Below the pieces are notes generated by a model that worked only from the letters and a program-made list of their open reading frames with translations, was not told where the DNA came from and ran no database searches. DNA of 57,395 bases, from positions 1 through 57,395 of IMG/VR virus record IMGVR_UViG_3300036791_001261. The stretch is one strand, 5' to 3'. Position numbers and translations under genes: made by a program. Source of the DNA: a virus. Below are positions 14,903 to 24,914 of the stretch, piece by piece; position 1 is the first letter of the stretch; each line of letters opens with the position of its first letter.

Positions 14903-17900
14903 ATGTTAGGCGGTGGAGGATTTTCTCCCGGCGGCATCGCGGTGCCCGGTCCTGTCGGTCCTCAGGGACCGCAGGGAACGCGCGGCCCGGTCGGGCCTCC
15001 GGGTGAACCAGGACAACAGGGACCGCGTGGCTTTAACGGTTCTAGTGGCCCCGCTGGCCCGCCCGGTCCTGCTGGCCCGGACGGACCCCAGGGACCTCAG
15101 GGCGATCCCCTGATCGCGATTAATATCGTGGGCGTGGTCGCGACCAGCGCCGATCTGCCGGCGACGGGCAATACCACCGGCGACGCCTGGGTCACTAGTT
15201 CCGACGGACACGTCTGGTTCTGGAACGGCACCGCCTGGGTCGATGGCGGCCCCATGCGCGGACCCACCGGTCCCGCAGGTGAGCAAGGCATCCAAGGCCA
15301 ACAAGGCGTCCAGGGCAGCGATGGCTCCCAGGGGCCGCAGGGGCCGGCGGGAGGCCAGGGATCGCAGGGAACTCCCGGCCCGCAGGGTCCGCGTGGCGGC
15401 TGTGGTCCTCCCGGTGTCGGCGTCTTTCTGAAGGGCACCGTTCCCACCGCTGCCGACCTGCCCGTGGTCTGCAATCAGGTGGGCGATGCTTTTATCGCCG
15501 CCGATACCGGCGACCTGTGGTTCTGGGACGGCTGCAAGTGGGTGGATCTCGGTCAGGTCCGAGGCCCGCAAGGCCCGCAAGGGGATCAAGGTGTGCCGGG
15601 GCCGGAAGGCCCCATGGGAAACCAAGGTCCGGTAGGCCCTCAGGGCGTCCAAGGCGTGCAGGGTCTGACCGGTCTCGAAGGGGAGATGGGTCCTCCCGGC
15701 ACCAGCGTGGCGTTTCAAGGATCGGTGCCCAACTCCGGCTCCCTGCCGCCCAGCGGCAATCAGCCGGGTGACGGATATCTGGATGAATCGAACGGCCACC
15801 TTTGGGTCTGGGACGGCACGCAGTGGATCGACGAAGGGCCGATTCAAGGCCCCCAGGGGCCGCAAGGCCCGGAAGGCAGTGTAGGTCCGCCCGGCATCCA
15901 AGGCGTCTCCGGCGTGCAAGGCCCAGAAGGCGTGCGCGGCCCCGAGGGCATTCCGGGGCCGGAAGGGCCGCTTGGTCCGCCGGGGCCAGCCGGTACCGGA
16001 GTCTGCTGTAAAGGCGTGGTCGACACTGCGGCGGATCTGCCCACCGATACCGCCTGCCTGCGTTGCTGCGATGCCTTTATCGCGGCGGACACGGGGCACA
16101 TGTGGGTCTGGGACTGCGTGAACAAGGTGTGGGTGGACGCCGGTCAAATCCAGGGTCCTACCGGCCCGGAGGGTCCGGTGGGCCCGGAGGGTCCGCGCGG
16201 CCCGCAGGGCAATGACGGTCCGCCTGGCCCGCAAGGCTCCCAAGGCCCGCGCGGACCCGAAGGCCCTCTCGGCCCCGCAGGTCCTGCCGGGGCACAGGGC
16301 GTTGCCGGGATTGGGATCAACCTCAAGGGTAATGTCCCCACCTTCGCTGACCTGCCGCCCGGCCCGCACACGCAAGGGGACGCCTGGGTGGTGGAGGACA
16401 CGGGCCATTTGTGGGTGTGGGACGCGACCAACTCAACCTGGATCGACGCGGGGAAAATTGTCGGCCCGCAGGGTCCGGCCGGCCCGCAGGGTCCGCAAGG
16501 CATCCAAGGCCCGCAAGGCTCGCAAGGTAACACTGGGCCGCAGGGCGCGCAAGGCCCGCAAGGCGTGCCGGGTCCCACGGGTCCCACGGGGCCTGCGGGA
16601 CCTCCGGGAGCAACTGGGGCAACCGGCCCGCAGGGTCCCCAGGGCGCTCCCAGCCCAGCCGGGGATTTGATCGCCGGTCCGGGGATCGGCCTGGTAACCA
16701 ATCCAGGCCCGCCGGTCGAGACCACCATCAGTGTCGTGCCCGCGTGCTTCATACAATCCCCCTGGCTCTGTGATCACGATGCGGCCGGATTCAGGCTCTT
16801 CACGCAAGCCGCCTCCAATCTGCCGCTCCTGTTCGCGCCAAATAATAGTGAGGCTGTGCGCATCACGGGGGCGGGCAATGTGGGCATCGGAACGGCGACA
16901 CCCGCTGCTCTGCTCGACGTCAACGGAGTGATCCGCTCGATTAGCGCTAACAGTATTCCGGCCAGCGGGGTCGGTGTGGAAATTTACTACGACCCCTCGT
17001 TGACGAGCGGAGTAGTGCAGGCTTATGACCGCACCGTTAGTCCCAACAGTCCCGATACTTTGCTCTTGAACCCCTACACGCGGGCGGATGCGACAGATCC
17101 AGTCGCTGGAGTAGGAATCGGAACTACACGGGTTCCGACATACGGCATCAGCGGAGACGCCACGTATTTGAGCATCGTGGGACCAATCGAGCACACGCAA
17201 GCTGATCCAGGTTCTGGCGCTGCCGGAATAGAGCTAGCCTCCAATGGCCCGGATGTTACAAGAACCATCGGCATAATCAATTTCACCGACCTGCAGAACA
17301 CGACAACGGTGAAGGACGCGGCGCACATCTCCGTCGAAATTACAGGCAGCGTATTAGGCAACCGTGGCAGTGACATGTTATTCGCAACCAGGCCGGATAA
17401 CTATAACCCTACGCCTGGACCGTTTGTGCTTTCTCCGGAACGCATGCGGATCACGCAGGATGGCCTGGTGGGCATCGGGACGGCGGTTCCCCAGGCCTTA
17501 TTGGAAGTCAACGGAGTGATGCGCTCGACTAGCAATACCCCTATCCCGACTAGCGGGGTCGGTGTCGAGATTTATTACGACCCCTCGTTAACCAGTGGCG
17601 TGGTCCAGGCGTATGACCGCACTGCTGCGACTCCTGTTGATCTGCTCTTGAATCCCTACACGCGAGCCAATGCGGCAGATCCAGTCGCCGGAGTGGGAAT
17701 CGGAACTACGCAAGTTCCGACATATGGAATTTCCGGAGAGGCAACATATCTCAGCATCGTCGGGCCACCAGAGAGCACGCTGGCCCCGGGTGATCCCGGT
17801 GCGGGCGCTGGTGGTCTAGAGCTAGCCTCTAACGGTCCTGATCAGGCACGGACTGTCGGCATCATCAACTTTACTGATCTGAAGAACAGCACACCGTCCA

Positions 17901-19219
17901 AAGATGTGGCACACATCAGCGGAGTAATCACAGGCAGCGTTGCCAACAACCGGGGGGGTGCACTGGTATTCGGCGTCAGGCCGGATTCGTATTCAGGGTC
18001 CCCCACTCTCACTGCTCCGGAACGCATGCGCATCGATGGCATCACCGGCAACGTGGGCGTTGGGAACACGGGTCCGACCTACCGGCTCGATATCAGCACT
18101 AGCGCAGTTAGCGTCCTTAGGGCCGTAAGCTCATCGGCAGTTAACGCCGTATTCGCGTTAGGTGCCAATAGTACGCAATGGTCGTGGATGGCAAACGGTA
18201 CATCTCCCAGCGCTGGCGCGGCGGGTGATTTTTGGCTCAATAGAGTCGGATTTGGTTCGGTGCTGCTCGTGCAGAGCGCCACCAACTACGTGGGCATCGG
18301 GACGACGGCACCTTTCTATCCCCTCGATGTGCAGGCTCTCGGAGTGGATATAGGTTCAGGTGGTACGCCAACAGCTTTCAACAACGTCGTCTCTGAATTC
18401 GTGAGCAACGACGGAAATTTTAGCGGAGTCGCGCTGGGATATGACACCAGGGCACCTCACATAGGCACTGTCGCCGCGCAAGGCGCGGCAGCGCCTACTC
18501 AACTGGCCTTTTGGACTTCCATTGCCACTGCCCCAGCGGGTTGGTATGAGCGCATGCGCATCACGGGGGAGGGCAACGTAGGCATCGGGACGACGACTCC
18601 GCAATGCTCATTAGATGTCGCGGGCCTGATTCGGTCTACAGCAGATACTCCGGGGCCTACCTCCGGAAAATGCATAGAAATGTACTTTCATCAGGCCACA
18701 AGTACGGGTCAAGTTGACTGCTATGATTACACCGGAGGTGCGTTTACACGGCTGTCGCTTGTTGGGAACCCGCTGATATTGAATCCTGATGCTACACTCC
18801 ACGTCGGCATTGGGGCCTTCGCTGGAAGTCCGCCTCACCTCTTCGAACTATCCATAGACGATGCCGCTAAGCCATCCACAAACACGTGGACGATTGCATC
18901 GGATACGCGACTAAAGCGCAACATAAAGGATCTTACCGGGGGACTAGACATTATCACTCGCTTACACCCAATCGAGTGTGAATATAACGGGTTACATGGC
19001 ACGCCAGAGGGACAACGCATAACTGGTTTTCTGGCTGATGAGATTCGAGAAATTCTGCCGGGTACAGTGAAATCTCATCGTGGCAAACTCCGCGAGACTG
19101 ACCAGCAGGAAACCGATATCCTAGATTTCAATCTTCATGAGGTGCTAATCCATCTCGTCTTAGCAGTGAAGCAACTCGCGGCCGCGCAAGTCGAGACTGC
19201 CGGATCGAAAATGAAATGA
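14903..19219 (+). CDS. Collagen-like tail fibre with S74 intramolecular chaperone
   Basis: A 1438-aa fibre. Residues about 10-600 are Gly-X-Y collagen repeats interrupted by five roughly 45-aa modules of the type TAADLP...GDAF...GHLWVWDG...WVDAG. From about 650 to 1300 come NVGIGT-containing modules, including a tandem duplication. The last 105 residues are a peptidase S74 chaperone: SDTRLKRN with the candidate Ser1333-Lys1338 dyad, [17 protein letters not shown]74 domains trimerise the fibre and cut themselves off. Third-position base use becomes more A/T-rich after about 16.9 kb, suggesting module exchange. No clear ribosome site precedes the ATG. Confidence 0.9.
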   Translation: MLGGGGFSPGGIAVPGPVGPQGPQGTRGPVGPPGEPGQQGPRGFNGSSGPAGPPGPAGPDGPQGPQGDPLIAINIVGVVATSADLPATGNTTGDAWVTSSDGHVWFWNGTAWVDGGPMRGPTGPAGEQGIQGQQGVQGSDGSQGPQGPAGGQGSQGTPGPQGPRGGCGPPGVGVFLKGTVPTAADLPVVCNQVGDAFIAADTGDLWFWDGCKWVDLGQVRGPQGPQGDQGVPGPEGPMGNQGPVGPQGVQGVQGLTGLEGEMGPPGTSVAFQGSVPNSGSLPPSGNQPGDGYLDESNGHLWVWDGTQWIDEGPIQGPQGPQGPEGSVGPPGIQGVSGVQGPEGVRGPEGIPGPEGPLGPPGPAGTGVCCKGVVDTAADLPTDTACLRCCDAFIAADTGHMWVWDCVNKVWVDAGQIQGPTGPEGPVGPEGPRGPQGNDGPPGPQGSQGPRGPEGPLGPAGPAGAQGVAGIGINLKGNVPTFADLPPGPHTQGDAWVVEDTGHLWVWDATNSTWIDAGKIVGPQGPAGPQGPQGIQGPQGSQGNTGPQGAQGPQGVPGPTGPTGPAGPPGATGATGPQGPQGAPSPAGDLIAGPGIGLVTNPGPPVETTISVVPACFIQSPWLCDHDAAGFRLFTQAASNLPLLFAPNNSEAVRITGAGNVGIGTATPAALLDVNGVIRSISANSIPASGVGVEIYYDPSLTSGVVQAYDRTVSPNSPDTLLLNPYTRADATDPVAGVGIGTTRVPTYGISGDATYLSIVGPIEHTQADPGSGAAGIELASNGPDVTRTIGIINFTDLQNTTTVKDAAHISVEITGSVLGNRGSDMLFATRPDNYNPTPGPFVLSPERMRITQDGLVGIGTAVPQALLEVNGVMRSTSNTPIPTSGVGVEIYYDPSLTSGVVQAYDRTAATPVDLLLNPYTRANAADPVAGVGIGTTQVPTYGISGEATYLSIVGPPESTLAPGDPGAGAGGLELASNGPDQARTVGIINFTDLKNSTPSKDVAHISGVITGSVANNRGGALVFGVRPDSYSGSPTLTAPERMRIDGITGNVGVGNTGPTYRLDISTSAVSVLRAVSSSAVNAVFALGANSTQWSWMANGTSPSAGAAGDFWLNRVGFGSVLLVQSATNYVGIGTTAPFYPLDVQALGVDIGSGGTPTAFNNVVSEFVSNDGNFSGVALGYDTRAPHIGTVAAQGAAAPTQLAFWTSIATAPAGWYERMRITGEGNVGIGTTTPQCSLDVAGLIRSTADTPGPTSGKCIEMYFHQATSTGQVDCYDYTGGAFTRLSLVGNPLILNPDATLHVGIGAFAGSPPHLFELSIDDAAKPSTNTWTIASDTRLKRNIKDLTGGLDIITRLHPIECEYNGLHGTPEGQRITGFLADEIREILPGTVKSHRGKLRETDQQETDILDFNLHEVLIHLVLAVKQLAAAQVETAGSKMK
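16872..18050 (+). repeat. Tandem duplication inside the tail fibre (two units of about 590 bp)
   Basis: Residues about 656-851 and 852-1049 share [71 protein letters not shown] and PERMRI in the same order. The unit boundary is near 17459. At DNA level the copies have diverged, so the duplication is not recent. Confidence 0.85.
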
Positions 19220-19575
19220 CACTTACCCTAGATCATAACCAACGGCTCAATCTTGTTTTCGTCTTAGGGAGCCACGACGTGCGTGGCCGCGAGCTACACG
19301 CCGTCTGGCATCTCCAAGACACCCTGGACTTGAGCGAAGATGAAAAACAAGCCATCGATTTGCGCGAAACGCTAGTCAACGGTCAAAAGGCGACGTACTG
19401 GGACAGTGCGAAGGCCCTTCAGCCGCGATCCTTTGATTTCGTTGAGGCTGATATCGAGCGCATCCGCAAGGCGATGGACGAGTTCCCCAACATGAAAGCG
19501 TCACGCGATCGCCTCTGGGCGGAACCGATCTACGCCCAACTGCCCGAGACCAACGGCGCAAAGGCTAGCCGCTGA
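19216..19575 (+). CDS. Hypothetical protein after the fibre
   Basis: A 119-aa acidic, helical protein that starts at an ATGA overlap with the fibre stop. Not recognised. Tight coupling suggests a fibre-assembly or virion role. Confidence 0.72.
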   Translation: MTLTLDHNQRLNLVFVLGSHDVRGRELHAVWHLQDTLDLSEDEKQAIDLRETLVNGQKATYWDSAKALQPRSFDFVEADIERIRKAMDEFPNMKASRDRLWAEPIYAQLPETNGAKASR

Positions 19576-19584
19576 GTATTGGCG

Positions 19585-19989
19585 ATGCCAGAAAGTGAGT
19601 CAGCGATGTCGGTTAAAACCAGCGACGGGACGGCTCGCGCGGCCGAGAGTGTCACGGTTACGACTTACAACACCGTCACGCTTTCGAACGGCGATGTTTT
19701 TACGCTGGTCACCCCCTATTGTGGTCCGTACTACTACGACATCCTGAATCTCGGCCCCTGCACGGTGTACATCCGCGCCGACGCCGATCCGGCCGTCAAC
19801 GATCCGCAATCGGAAACCCTGCCGCCTTACTGCGCCGACAATCTGGTGGTGCTTCCCGAGGGCACGGTTGGCCTGCGCTTCCTCGCAGGCCCCCCCTGTG
19901 TGGCCGGCAACGGCCTGGGGCCGCCCCCCTGCGCGACCGGCGCCAAGGGCTGCGTGGCGACCATCACCGTGCGACTGGTGAGAGGATAG
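19585..19989 (+). CDS. Hypothetical virion-type protein
   Basis: A 134-aa, beta-rich protein (VTVTTYNTVTL, YYYDILNLGPCTVYIRAD, VATITVRLV) with several Cys-Pro and Gly-rich turns. The fold resembles small capsid or fibre accessory proteins, but no family is recognised. ATG at 19585 or 19606 may be the true start; neither has a strong ribosome site. Confidence 0.68.
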   Translation: MPESESAMSVKTSDGTARAAESVTVTTYNTVTLSNGDVFTLVTPYCGPYYYDILNLGPCTVYIRADADPAVNDPQSETLPPYCADNLVVLPEGTVGLRFLAGPPCVAGNGLGPPPCATGAKGCVATITVRLVRG

Positions 19990-19993
19990 GCGT

Positions 19994-20575
19994 ATGCCCT
20001 TGCCGTCGATGCTGACGTTTAACGAGCTGGACGGGTCGGAAGTCGCGCACGTTTTGGAAAATCGCTTCGGGCAAATCCTCCAGGCCGTGCCCTACTTCAA
20101 GAAGCACATCACGCTGCCGCGCGTGCGCATGACGCTCAATGTGAGGCTTGAAATCTGGGCCGACCAACCGTCACCCGAAACGCTCAATATCGGCGATCGC
20201 CTGACCATCGTGTTCGACGAGCCCCAACTGACGGACACCATCACTGCCGAATCCGTGGACTGCGCCGCTCCCGTGGCCGGGGGCCACCCGCCCGATCAGA
20301 TTCGGGAAATGCACGGCCTGCCCATTTCGCAGCCGGCGCGGGGCCCCCGCGAACTGGGCGGGCAGGTCTCGATCAGCGACCAGCAGGTGCCGCTCGAGGG
20401 CCGCGAGGTGTCCGACATGCCCGGACTCAAGGTGAGCCGCACGGGCACCGGCTTCATCGACGGCCTGCCGACGAGCGGCAACGCCACGGTGGCCAAGATC
20501 GACCAGGGGCCGGCGGGCCTGCGCAGCGGACAGATGAACCGCGACGCCTGGCATTTTGGAGGAGGTAAGAAGTAA
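19994..20575 (+). CDS. Hypothetical virion-region protein
   Basis: A 193-aa protein that is not recognised. The first half looks globular (VAHVLENRFGQILQAVPYF, MTLNVRLEIW), the second is Pro/Gly-rich and probably extended. GAGAGGATAGGCGT precedes the ATG. Adjacent, without a gap, to the next gene. Confidence 0.68.
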   Translation: MPLPSMLTFNELDGSEVAHVLENRFGQILQAVPYFKKHITLPRVRMTLNVRLEIWADQPSPETLNIGDRLTIVFDEPQLTDTITAESVDCAAPVAGGHPPDQIREMHGLPISQPARGPRELGGQVSISDQQVPLEGREVSDMPGLKVSRTGTGFIDGLPTSGNATVAKIDQGPAGLRSGQMNRDAWHFGGGKK

Positions 20576-20920
20576 ATGGCGGGAGCGATTGCCGCGCAGC
20601 AGATTGAGATCGGCGCCATCGTGCGCATCACGGCCCCCGGGTCGCGGGAAACCGAGGGCGAGGCGCGCACCATCCCGGCGGTGGTCATGCACCAGTGGCC
20701 GGACGGAAGGCTGCAGCTTTACTGCTTTCACTTCCAGGGATCGGCGCTGCTCACGAATGCCGCACGCCCCGAGGACGTGGAGATGGTCCTGAGCCGCACC
20801 GAGATCGACGCCATTTTCGACGGCATCAACCGCCGTCTCACGGAACTCGAAAATCAGATGGTCTCGCTCGGCGGCCGCAAATACCGCGAGCCCATCAAGA
20901 TGGCCGATGACGCTACTTGA
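20576..20920 (+). CDS. Hypothetical virion-region protein
   Basis: A 114-aa protein with a beta-rich first half (GAIVRITAPG, AVVMHQWPDGRLQLYCFHF) and a helical second half (IDAIFDGINRRLTELE). GGAGGTAAGAAGTAA lies just before the ATG. Overlaps the next gene by 14 bases. Function unknown. Confidence 0.68.
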   Translation: MAGAIAAQQIEIGAIVRITAPGSRETEGEARTIPAVVMHQWPDGRLQLYCFHFQGSALLTNAARPEDVEMVLSRTEIDAIFDGINRRLTELENQMVSLGGRKYREPIKMADDAT

Positions 20921-21302
20921 ACTGCATGTCGACGTGGCGCGCGTGGCGGACGCGCTCGAGCGGATCGCCTTTCTGCTCGAAAGGCTCGTGTTTCCTCCTT
21001 CGCCCGCCGACGTCAAGGTCCACCAGGCCACGCTCGACGATCTGCACACCGTCACGCCGGAAGACATCGCGCGCATGGGGGCCGAGCAGATGGAATTCGC
21101 GGAGCGCTTTCGCGTGGTGCCGGGATCGCCGGCCATGATGCAGGCGCTCCAGGATTGGGAAGCTGAGCAGAGGAGCCTTTATGGCAAAGACTGGCAAGCC
21201 CCGGAAGACTGGCGGACGATCCTCGCCGCCGCGCGCGGAAGCGTTCGAGAATTTGCCGGCGAAGCAGCTGCCGCCCCCGCCGATCCACGTAGCCAAGGGT
21301 AA
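20907..21302 (+). CDS. Hypothetical protein overlapping the putative small terminase
   Basis: A 131-aa protein. The N-terminus (DVARVADALERIAFLLERL) is a likely coiled coil. Its last 40 residues are encoded in the same DNA as the start of the next gene (122-base overlap). Both frames keep plausible composition, so I keep both. Function unknown. Confidence 0.6.
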   Translation: MTLLELHVDVARVADALERIAFLLERLVFPPSPADVKVHQATLDDLHTVTPEDIARMGAEQMEFAERFRVVPGSPAMMQALQDWEAEQRSLYGKDWQAPEDWRTILAAARGSVREFAGEAAAAPADPRSQG

Positions 21303-21879
21303 GCAGCGCAAGCTGGGGTTGGCCAGCCGCAGCCCGCTCTCGGTGGCCTTTCGCCACATCAAGCCCGACTGGCGGCGCTATATCCAGTACGTCGACCTCG
21401 CTGCGCGCAAGGGCGACATTGCCATGGCCCGCTTCCGCGACTGCTACGAGTCCCTCGATAGGTTCGACAAGGTCAATGTTTGGCCCGAGCAGCTCTGCGT
21501 GATGGCCAACATCACGCCCGGCGAGCTGGTGGGCACGGTATGCCGCCACATCTGGGAATCGAAGGCGGCCGAAAGCTCCATGGTCAGCTCCATCGCCCAT
21601 CCCGAGCTACTGCTGGACACGATCAAGTTTGCCCGTAGCGAAGAGAACTACCGCGACCGGGAGCTGTTCTTCCGCCTGACCGGGTCGCTGCCGGATCGCA
21701 AGGGCGCGTCGATTAATATCTTCAACGCCGCCGCCGGCCAGGTGAACGAGACGCTGCCTGAAATCCGGCAAGGCCCGAGCCGGCTGCGGACGTTTGATGA
21801 CGAGGTGATCGACATGAGCCGCGATCTGGAGAACGACCCGCCGTTTTTAGTGAAGGACGACCCGGATGTTTCACCATAG
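21181..21879 (+). CDS. Putative terminase small subunit
   Basis: A 232-aa protein placed directly before the large terminase, overlapping it by 14 bases. The N-terminus is basic and Pro-rich; the centre (MARFRDCYESLDRFDKVNV, ITPGELVGTVCRHIW) could hold a helix-turn-helix. AGGAGCCTTT precedes the ATG. The call rests on position and general features, not on a recognised small-terminase signature. Confidence 0.58.
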   Translation: MAKTGKPRKTGGRSSPPRAEAFENLPAKQLPPPPIHVAKGKQRKLGLASRSPLSVAFRHIKPDWRRYIQYVDLAARKGDIAMARFRDCYESLDRFDKVNVWPEQLCVMANITPGELVGTVCRHIWESKAAESSMVSSIAHPELLLDTIKFARSEENYRDRELFFRLTGSLPDRKGASINIFNAAAGQVNETLPEIRQGPSRLRTFDDEVIDMSRDLENDPPFLVKDDPDVSP

Positions 21880-24037
21880 GATCATCGAAGCCACACTGCG
21901 CCGCTGGGCCGCGAAACCGGCGAACTTCGAGCCGGAGTATCACTCGGCGCTCGAGGCCGAGCGCATCACCGCCCACTTCAACTCGCTGATAGAGCCCGAT
22001 GAAAACGGCACGCTGCGCAGCGTCCGCCACCCCGATAAAGACTGGCGCGAAACGCTGGAGCCGGACGAGATCCGCCTCATCCGCAACGAAATGATTCTGT
22101 GCCGCGCCGATTTCAACTATTTCGTGAGCCGCTACGCCTGGATCAAATCCGACGAGGACCGCGTGGTGCGCCTCGATCCGTGGATCTCGCAGCAGATCTT
22201 CCTGTCGATCCTGGCCGAGATGCAGGAGCAGGATATCTCGCTCATGCTGATCATTCTCAAGGCGCGTCAGCTGGGCTTGTCGCGCATCATCTCGCTCATC
22301 GTGCTGCACAGCGTGCTGTATTTTCCCCACACCAACGCCTTCTTGGCATCGAGCACGGAGGACAAGACCGGCTTGCTGTTCGACATGCTCGACTTCGTGC
22401 TCTACCGCCTGCCGTTTTGGATGCGGCCGGCGGAAAAGTACCGGCGCGAGAATAAATTCCTCGAGCTGCTCAACGGCAGCGCGCTCACGCTGCAGCACGG
22501 GCAGCAGACCACCGGCATCGCGCGCGGCACCACGCCCACCAAGGCGCACATTTCGGAGCTGAGCGAGTTCGATGAGTTCAAGGTCAGCGATCTGATCGAC
22601 AGCGCCTTGCTGCGCGCCATGCACGATTCGCCGCAAACGTTCCTGGCCTTGGAGAGTACCGCCAAAGGCCAGAACAACTGGTGGCATCACAAGTGGGTTT
22701 CGGCCAAGGCCGGGTGGCCGGAGCGCCGCTCGCGATTGCGGCCGCTCTTCCTGCCCTGGTTCGTCGGCGGCCTGTACCCCAAGGAGCACTGGCTGCGGGC
22801 CCACCCGGTGCCGCCCGATTACTCGAGCCGCATGCTCGATTGGGCCGCCGCGCACGCCGAGGGCGCGGAAGAATACGTGCGCAAAACCGAGTACCTCTAC
22901 GCGCGCCTGGGGCGCGACTGGCAGATGCCGCTCGAACAAATCTGGTATTACGAGTGTGAGCGCGACGCCGCGATCCGCGAGAAGCGGCTGAACAAGTTCC
23001 TCCAGGAGATGCCTTCGAATGACGACGAGGCCTTCCAGTCGACGGCCCTCTCGGTCTTCCCCACGGAGACCATCACGTTCTACCGCGACAACGCGCACCG
23101 GCAGGAGTTGCTCGGTACTTACGGCCTGGTCGGCGCGCCGGAAATCGTGAACCCGCGCCTGCAGCCGCCCTCCCTGCTGCGCAACCCCAATCAGCCCTCG
23201 ATCATCGTCCGCTGCGAGCGCACGACCAGCTATCCGATGCAGTTCGAGCTGGTGCCGCTGCGCTTTGACGGCTGGTCGCTCGAGTCGGGCGTCGACAAGA
23301 TTTACATCTGGGAGATGCCGATCGCAGGCGAGACCTACGGCATCGGCATGGACACTTCCGACGGCATCGAAAAAGACCGCACCGTGCTGGAGGGCCTGCG
23401 CAAGGGTTCGATCAACGGGCCCACCAAGCAGGTTTTCGAGTACGCCTCGGGTAAGATGAACGCCCTTGACAGCTGGCCCTTCGCGCTCGCGCTGGGAACG
23501 CTTTACTCGGTGCCCGACCAGACCGGTATGGTACAGCAGCCGCGCATGGCGATCGAGTGCAAGGGCCACGGCGATATGGCCCAAAATTTAATCCGCCAGA
23601 TGGGCTGGACGAATTTCCATCCCTGGAACGACAAGCAGCTCGACAACCGCACGCCCAGGCTTTCCCAGTTCCACAAGATCGGCGTGTACACCACCAGCTG
23701 GTTCAGGGACGGGATGATCGAGATGCTCGTGAAAATGCTGCGCGACGGCGATATCGAGATTGCGAGCCCGTTCTTCGTGCAGGAGATGGCCTCGCTGCAG
23801 GGCGACCAGTTCGTGCAGTCGCTCAAGGCCGGCTATGGCGGCTTCGACGATCGCATCATGGCTTTCGGTTTCATCCTCGTCTCGCTCTACAAGTGGGACG
23901 CGGACTATTTCCGCAGCGCCAAGATCGCCGCCTACAGCGGGCGCAGCCCCGTGGGCCGCGAGCAGCCCAAACGGCAGTATGCCCAGTGGGTATATTCCTA
24001 TCAGGAGCGCAACGATGTCGGTATCTATGAATCTTGA
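21866..24037 (+). CDS. terL: Terminase large subunit
   Basis: A 723-aa packaging motor. The ATPase has a Walker A variant KARQLGLS (132-139), a Walker B-like ISELSEFDE (229-237) and the coupling motif LESTAKG (262-268). The RNase H-type nuclease shows GMDTSDG (D496), AIECKGHGD (E564) and FDDRIMAFG (D661/D662). It is longer than many TerL proteins, mainly through the linker and an N-terminal extension. Overlap with the upstream gene supports coupled expression. Confidence 0.93.
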   Translation: MFHHRIIEATLRRWAAKPANFEPEYHSALEAERITAHFNSLIEPDENGTLRSVRHPDKDWRETLEPDEIRLIRNEMILCRADFNYFVSRYAWIKSDEDRVVRLDPWISQQIFLSILAEMQEQDISLMLIILKARQLGLSRIISLIVLHSVLYFPHTNAFLASSTEDKTGLLFDMLDFVLYRLPFWMRPAEKYRRENKFLELLNGSALTLQHGQQTTGIARGTTPTKAHISELSEFDEFKVSDLIDSALLRAMHDSPQTFLALESTAKGQNNWWHHKWVSAKAGWPERRSRLRPLFLPWFVGGLYPKEHWLRAHPVPPDYSSRMLDWAAAHAEGAEEYVRKTEYLYARLGRDWQMPLEQIWYYECERDAAIREKRLNKFLQEMPSNDDEAFQSTALSVFPTETITFYRDNAHRQELLGTYGLVGAPEIVNPRLQPPSLLRNPNQPSIIVRCERTTSYPMQFELVPLRFDGWSLESGVDKIYIWEMPIAGETYGIGMDTSDGIEKDRTVLEGLRKGSINGPTKQVFEYASGKMNALDSWPFALALGTLYSVPDQTGMVQQPRMAIECKGHGDMAQNLIRQMGWTNFHPWNDKQLDNRTPRLSQFHKIGVYTTSWFRDGMIEMLVKMLRDGDIEIASPFFVQEMASLQGDQFVQSLKAGYGGFDDRIMAFGFILVSLYKWDADYFRSAKIAAYSGRSPVGREQPKRQYAQWVYSYQERNDVGIYES

Positions 24038-24045
24038 GGAGAGGT

Positions 24046-24270
24046 ATGGCCGTCGCACAGTCTAGTCATCTGCAGGAGCATCACTACGATCCCAACACCG
24101 AGACCCTGACCATCCAGTTTCAAAACGGCGCGATCTATCAGTACGCGGGTGTGCCCAAAACCATCTACGACACTTTCCACCAGAACGGCGGCGCCGGGAC
24201 GTACTTCTGGACTAAAATTCGCGGCCGGTATGCCACGACCAAAATCTTCGATCCCAAGGATGCGCGATGA
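24046..24270 (+). CDS. KTSC domain protein
   Basis: A 74-aa protein matching the KTSC domain (PF13619): YDPNTETLTIQFQNGAIYQY, GVPKTIYDTF, and FWTKIRGRY near the end. The family is named for lysyl-tRNA synthetase fusions and its role in phages is unknown. GAGGAGAGGT precedes the ATG; ATGA overlap with the next gene. Confidence 0.85.
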   Translation: MAVAQSSHLQEHHYDPNTETLTIQFQNGAIYQYAGVPKTIYDTFHQNGGAGTYFWTKIRGRYATTKIFDPKDAR

Positions 24271-24791
24271 ACTGCTCCGAGTGTGGCCGCGAAATCGAAA
24301 TTGGCGACTGGCCGTATTGCCCCCACGGCGCGCTCCATGAAGTGCACGCGCAGCGCTTCGATCCCATCGTGGTGTGGGCCAGCAACTCCGACCCCGATAA
24401 GTTCAGTTTCCCTGGCCAGGCAAACGAGCGCTGCCCGCCGGAATACCACCGCGTGGAGATCACCAACCTGCGCGAGGCGGATCGCTTCGTGTCCCGCATG
24501 AACGCCATCGAGCGCGCAAAGGCAGAGGCCTCCCGCGACCTCAACTACCAGGCCCTCGACGAGCAGACTAAGCGTCGGCGCGAAGACACCATGGCGCGCA
24601 TTCGCGGCAACCCGAAAGCTGAGGCTCTGTTCCGCGCCGCGCGCGAGTGGGCCGACCGCCGCCGCGAGGAGAAGCGAGCCCGGCACCGGAACCTCGATCC
24701 GCACTTCCACATCAACGTGCTGAGCTTCGACAGCGGCAACCGGAACTCGTACAGTGGGCCCGAAACCGGCTGGCGGGAGCGGAAAAGCTGA
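24267..24791 (+). CDS. Zinc-ribbon protein with coiled coil
   Basis: A 174-aa protein with an N-terminal CSECG...CPHG knuckle, a middle section (PPEYHRVEITNLREADRFV) and a long charged helix (about residues 90-145). The order resembles small zinc-ribbon proteins seen between terminase and portal in other phages. Function unknown. Confidence 0.72.
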   Translation: MNCSECGREIEIGDWPYCPHGALHEVHAQRFDPIVVWASNSDPDKFSFPGQANERCPPEYHRVEITNLREADRFVSRMNAIERAKAEASRDLNYQALDEQTKRRREDTMARIRGNPKAEALFRAAREWADRRREEKRARHRNLDPHFHINVLSFDSGNRNSYSGPETGWRERKS

Positions 24792-24880
24792 TGAATTATT
24801 TCGCTCTGGGCTACCTGTATGGGCGCCCTGTGGTGTTGACCTGCGTGTCGGGCAGATTTAAGATCACGTTTCTTGACTAG
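24791..24880 (+). CDS. Possible 29-aa peptide
   Basis: A 29-aa frame starting at a TGATG overlap with the previous stop, with GGAAAAGC in front. It is hydrophobic (FALGYLYG, VVLTCVSG). Spacing favours translation, but the length makes this uncertain. Confidence 0.35.
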   Translation: MNYFALGYLYGRPVVLTCVSGRFKITFLD

Positions 24881-24914
24881 CGCGAACTGGCGCGGCTAGT
24901 AGAGAATCACAGGT

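Noticed and set aside
14906-16408. A 500-codon leftward open frame opposite the collagen repeats
   Set aside because: Its Arg/Ala/Leu-rich composition is the mirror of Gly-X-Y codons in GC-rich DNA; no domain, no ribosome site.
21722-23584. A 620-codon leftward open frame opposite the large terminase
   Set aside because: Antisense shadow of a gene with clear ATPase and nuclease motifs.
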